DNA of 9,013 bases from JALWSI01 sp964569095 [NCBI: uncultured Aquificales bacterium] (GTDB lineage: Bacteria; Thermosulfidibacterota; Thermosulfidibacteria; Thermosulfidibacterales). Under the pieces are notes generated by a model, which was given only the letters and a program-made list of their open reading frames with translations, did not search any database and was not told the origin of the DNA. Within the stretch, counting starts at the first letter, position 1; each line of letters begins with the position of its first letter. The translations under genes were made by a program, and so were the position numbers. Below, in pieces: positions 7,529 through 9,013 of the stretch. Location: contig CAZMTB010000016.1 of NCBI GenBank assembly GCA_964569095.1, forward strand, positions 1 through 9,013. The letters run 5' to 3'.

Positions 7529-8112
7529 AGGTGCTAATGATAGACAACTACGACTCTTTCACCTACAATCTGGTTCACCTGTTCGGAGAGCACGGTGCCC
7601 AGGTTATCACCCGTCGCAACGACAGAATAGACACCCACGCAATCCGAAGGATCTCACCCCACCTCATAGTCATCTCCCCGGGGCCCAGCACCCCTGACAA
7701 GGCGGGAATCTCCGTGGAGGTGGTGAGGGAGTTCTCGGGCCGCATACCCATATTCGGGGTCTGCCTTGGCCACCAGGCCATTGGGGCCGCCTTTGGAGCC
7801 AAGGTCACCACCTCGTGCAGGCTGCTCCACGGAAAGGTTTCCGAGATCCACCACCAGGGTGACGGCATCTTCCACGGAATTCCCAGGCCCTTTCTCGCCT
7901 GCAGGTACCACTCCCTGATCGTGGAACGAGAGAGCATCTCCCCCAGCTTCGTGATCACCGCCACCTCGGAGGAGGGAGAGATAATGGCCATGAGACACAG
8001 GGAACTGCCCGTGTTCGGCGTACAGTTCCATCCCGAGGCGGTCCTAACCGAGCACGGGCACAGACTGGTAGAAAACCTCTTCAAAGAGATAGGTAACGGA
8101 GGCAAGCCATGA
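7525..8112 (+). CDS. trpG: Anthranilate synthase component II, glutamine amidotransferase
   Basis: TrpG hydrolyses glutamine and passes ammonia to TrpE. The 195-residue protein is a stand-alone class I amidotransferase, typical in length and not fused to TrpD. Features are DNYDSFTYNL (7-16), SPGPSTP (51-57), the nucleophile Cys80 in GVCLGHQAIG, RYHSL (127-131) and the catalytic His169 and Glu171 in GVQFHPEAVLTEHG. The oxyanion loop has Ser55 where Gly is usual (SPGPG), a mild variation. The start is ATG 7525, which overlaps the trpE stop by 4 bases; an in-frame ATG 21 codons upstream (7462) would only add residues that lie inside trpE in another frame. The stop overlaps the trpD ATG in the same ATGA manner. 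A dual role with PabB in folate synthesis cannot be excluded, but the operon points to tryptophan. Confidence 0.96.
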   Translation: MKVLMIDNYDSFTYNLVHLFGEHGAQVITRRNDRIDTHAIRRISPHLIVISPGPSTPDKAGISVEVVREFSGRIPIFGVCLGHQAIGAAFGAKVTTSCRLLHGKVSEIHHQGDGIFHGIPRPFLACRYHSLIVERESISPSFVITATSEEGEIMAMRHRELPVFGVQFHPEAVLTEHGHRLVENLFKEIGNGGKP

Positions 8113-9013
8113 ATAACGGAGCGTTGGTTAGAGAGACAATAGAGCGGTTATCTGCAGGGGAAAACCTATCCAGGGAGCAGACCAACCGGATCTTCTCGGC
8201 AATCATGGAGGGCAAGCTCACCCCTGCCCAGGTGGGAGGAATTCTGGTTGGGCTAAAGGTCAAGGGGGAAACCCCCCAAGAGGTGGCATCTGCAGCAGAG
8301 GCCCTGCTGGAGCGTGCGGTGGAGGTGAACCCAGGGGCCGACTGCATAGACACCTGCGGAACGGGGGGAGACGGAAAGGGCACCCTCAACATATCCACCT
8401 TAGCAGCCCTGGTGGTGGCCGCCTGCGGCATTCCCGTGGCAAAGCACGGAAACCGCTCCGTATCCAGCAGGTGCGGTAGTGCCGACCTGCTGGAAGGGCT
8501 GGAGATTCCCCTTCCCCAGACCCCTGAGGAGGTGAGAACCTCCATCGAGACCACCGGATTCGGTTTCATCTTCGCCCCCGCCTTCCATCCTGCCATGCGA
8601 CACGCCATGGGTCCGAGGCGGGAACTTGGCACCAGGACCATATTCAACATACTTGGTCCCCTGGTGAATCCCGCTCGACCCAGGTTCCAGATGGTGGGAG
8701 TCTACTGCGAGGAGCTGCTGCCCCTGGTTGGAAACGCCTTGCTGGCCCTGGGACGAGAAAGGGTTTGCGTGGTTCACAGTAACGACGGGCTGGACGAGGT
8801 CTCCATCTCAGGAAGGACCAAGGTGTGGTTCGGCAGCGCAGACGGCTCGCAACGGGAGTTCACCATCTCCCCGGAGGAGATGGGGCTCTCGCCACGGCCC
8901 CTATCGGAGATCTCCGGCGGAGACGCAAGAGAGAACGCCAAAGCCGCCGTGGAGGTGCTGTCGGGAAAGAGGTGCGGTGCCAGAGACGCGGTGCTACTGA
9001 ACGCTGCGCTGGC
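8109..9013 (+). CDS. trpD: Anthranilate phosphoribosyltransferase, 3' partial
   Basis: TrpD joins anthranilate to PRPP to give phosphoribosylanthranilate, the second step of the pathway. The frame is open from ATG 8109 to the window end: 301 codons, against roughly 340 for the family, so about 40 C-terminal residues are missing. Residues 1-70 form the helical N-terminal domain (MNNGALVRETIERLSAGENL...). PRPP and substrate motifs are present: DTCGTGGDG (81-89), NIST (94-97), KHGNRSVSS (112-120) followed by CGSADLLEGL, GPRRELGTRTIFNILGPL (168-185), and HSNDGLDEVS with the metal-binding Asp-Glu pair. GGAGG at 8098-8102 lies 6 bases before the ATG, which overlaps the trpG stop by 4 bases. Later trp genes (trpC, F, B, A) probably follow outside the window, but this cannot be seen. 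Confidence 0.96.
   Translation, partial: MNNGALVRETIERLSAGENLSREQTNRIFSAIMEGKLTPAQVGGILVGLKVKGETPQEVASAAEALLERAVEVNPGADCIDTCGTGGDGKGTLNISTLAALVVAACGIPVAKHGNRSVSSRCGSADLLEGLEIPLPQTPEEVRTSIETTGFGFIFAPAFHPAMRHAMGPRRELGTRTIFNILGPLVNPARPRFQMVGVYCEELLPLVGNALLALGRERVCVVHSNDGLDEVSISGRTKVWFGSADGSQREFTISPEEMGLSPRPLSEISGGDARENAKAAVEVLSGKRCGARDAVLLNAAL

Overview
The window is GC-rich bacterial DNA, tightly packed and almost entirely coding on the + strand. It holds two gene blocks separated by about 800 bases of mostly non-coding sequence. Nothing in it fixes the species. The tandem class III (CaiB/BaiF) CoA-transferases, a cysteine-rich copy among them, suggest an anaerobe that handles organic acids as CoA thioesters. 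The strong AGGAGG ribosome sites and a ribosome-dependent trp leader (rather than a T-box or TRAP-type leader) lean towards a non-Firmicutes lineage such as Desulfobacterota or Synergistota. That placement is inference only.

Bases 1-5256 carry four consecutive class III CoA-transferase genes, the first cut by the window edge. They are two copies of a two-gene unit. Genes 1 and 3 are one paralogous type (A, ending in a shared DWDG-x-SG-xx-FP tail) and genes 2 and 4 are another (B, ending in a GVI tail). The order is A1-B1-A2-B2 with gaps of only 12-20 bases, so this is one operon. The arrangement resembles heterodimeric CoA-transferases such as benzylsuccinate CoA-transferase (BbsEF), but the substrate cannot be read from the sequence. 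A perfect GC-rich hairpin follows gene 4.

Bases 5292-5820 contain no intact gene. On the - strand there is a recognisable C-terminal remnant of an amidohydrolase of the guanine deaminase type, without its catalytic domain.

Bases 5822-6062 form a trp control region: a sigma70-like promoter, a short leader peptide with one isolated and three consecutive Trp codons, and a set of mutually exclusive hairpins ending in an intrinsic terminator with eight T's. It precedes trpE, trpG and trpD, which overlap one another by 4 bases (ATGA) and encode both subunits of anthranilate synthase and anthranilate phosphoribosyltransferase, the first two steps from chorismate to tryptophan. trpD runs off the window end. 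The leader appears to use five pairing segments rather than the four of the E. coli trp leader, with an extra upstream segment placed so that ribosome position decides the outcome. This is the most interesting item in the window.
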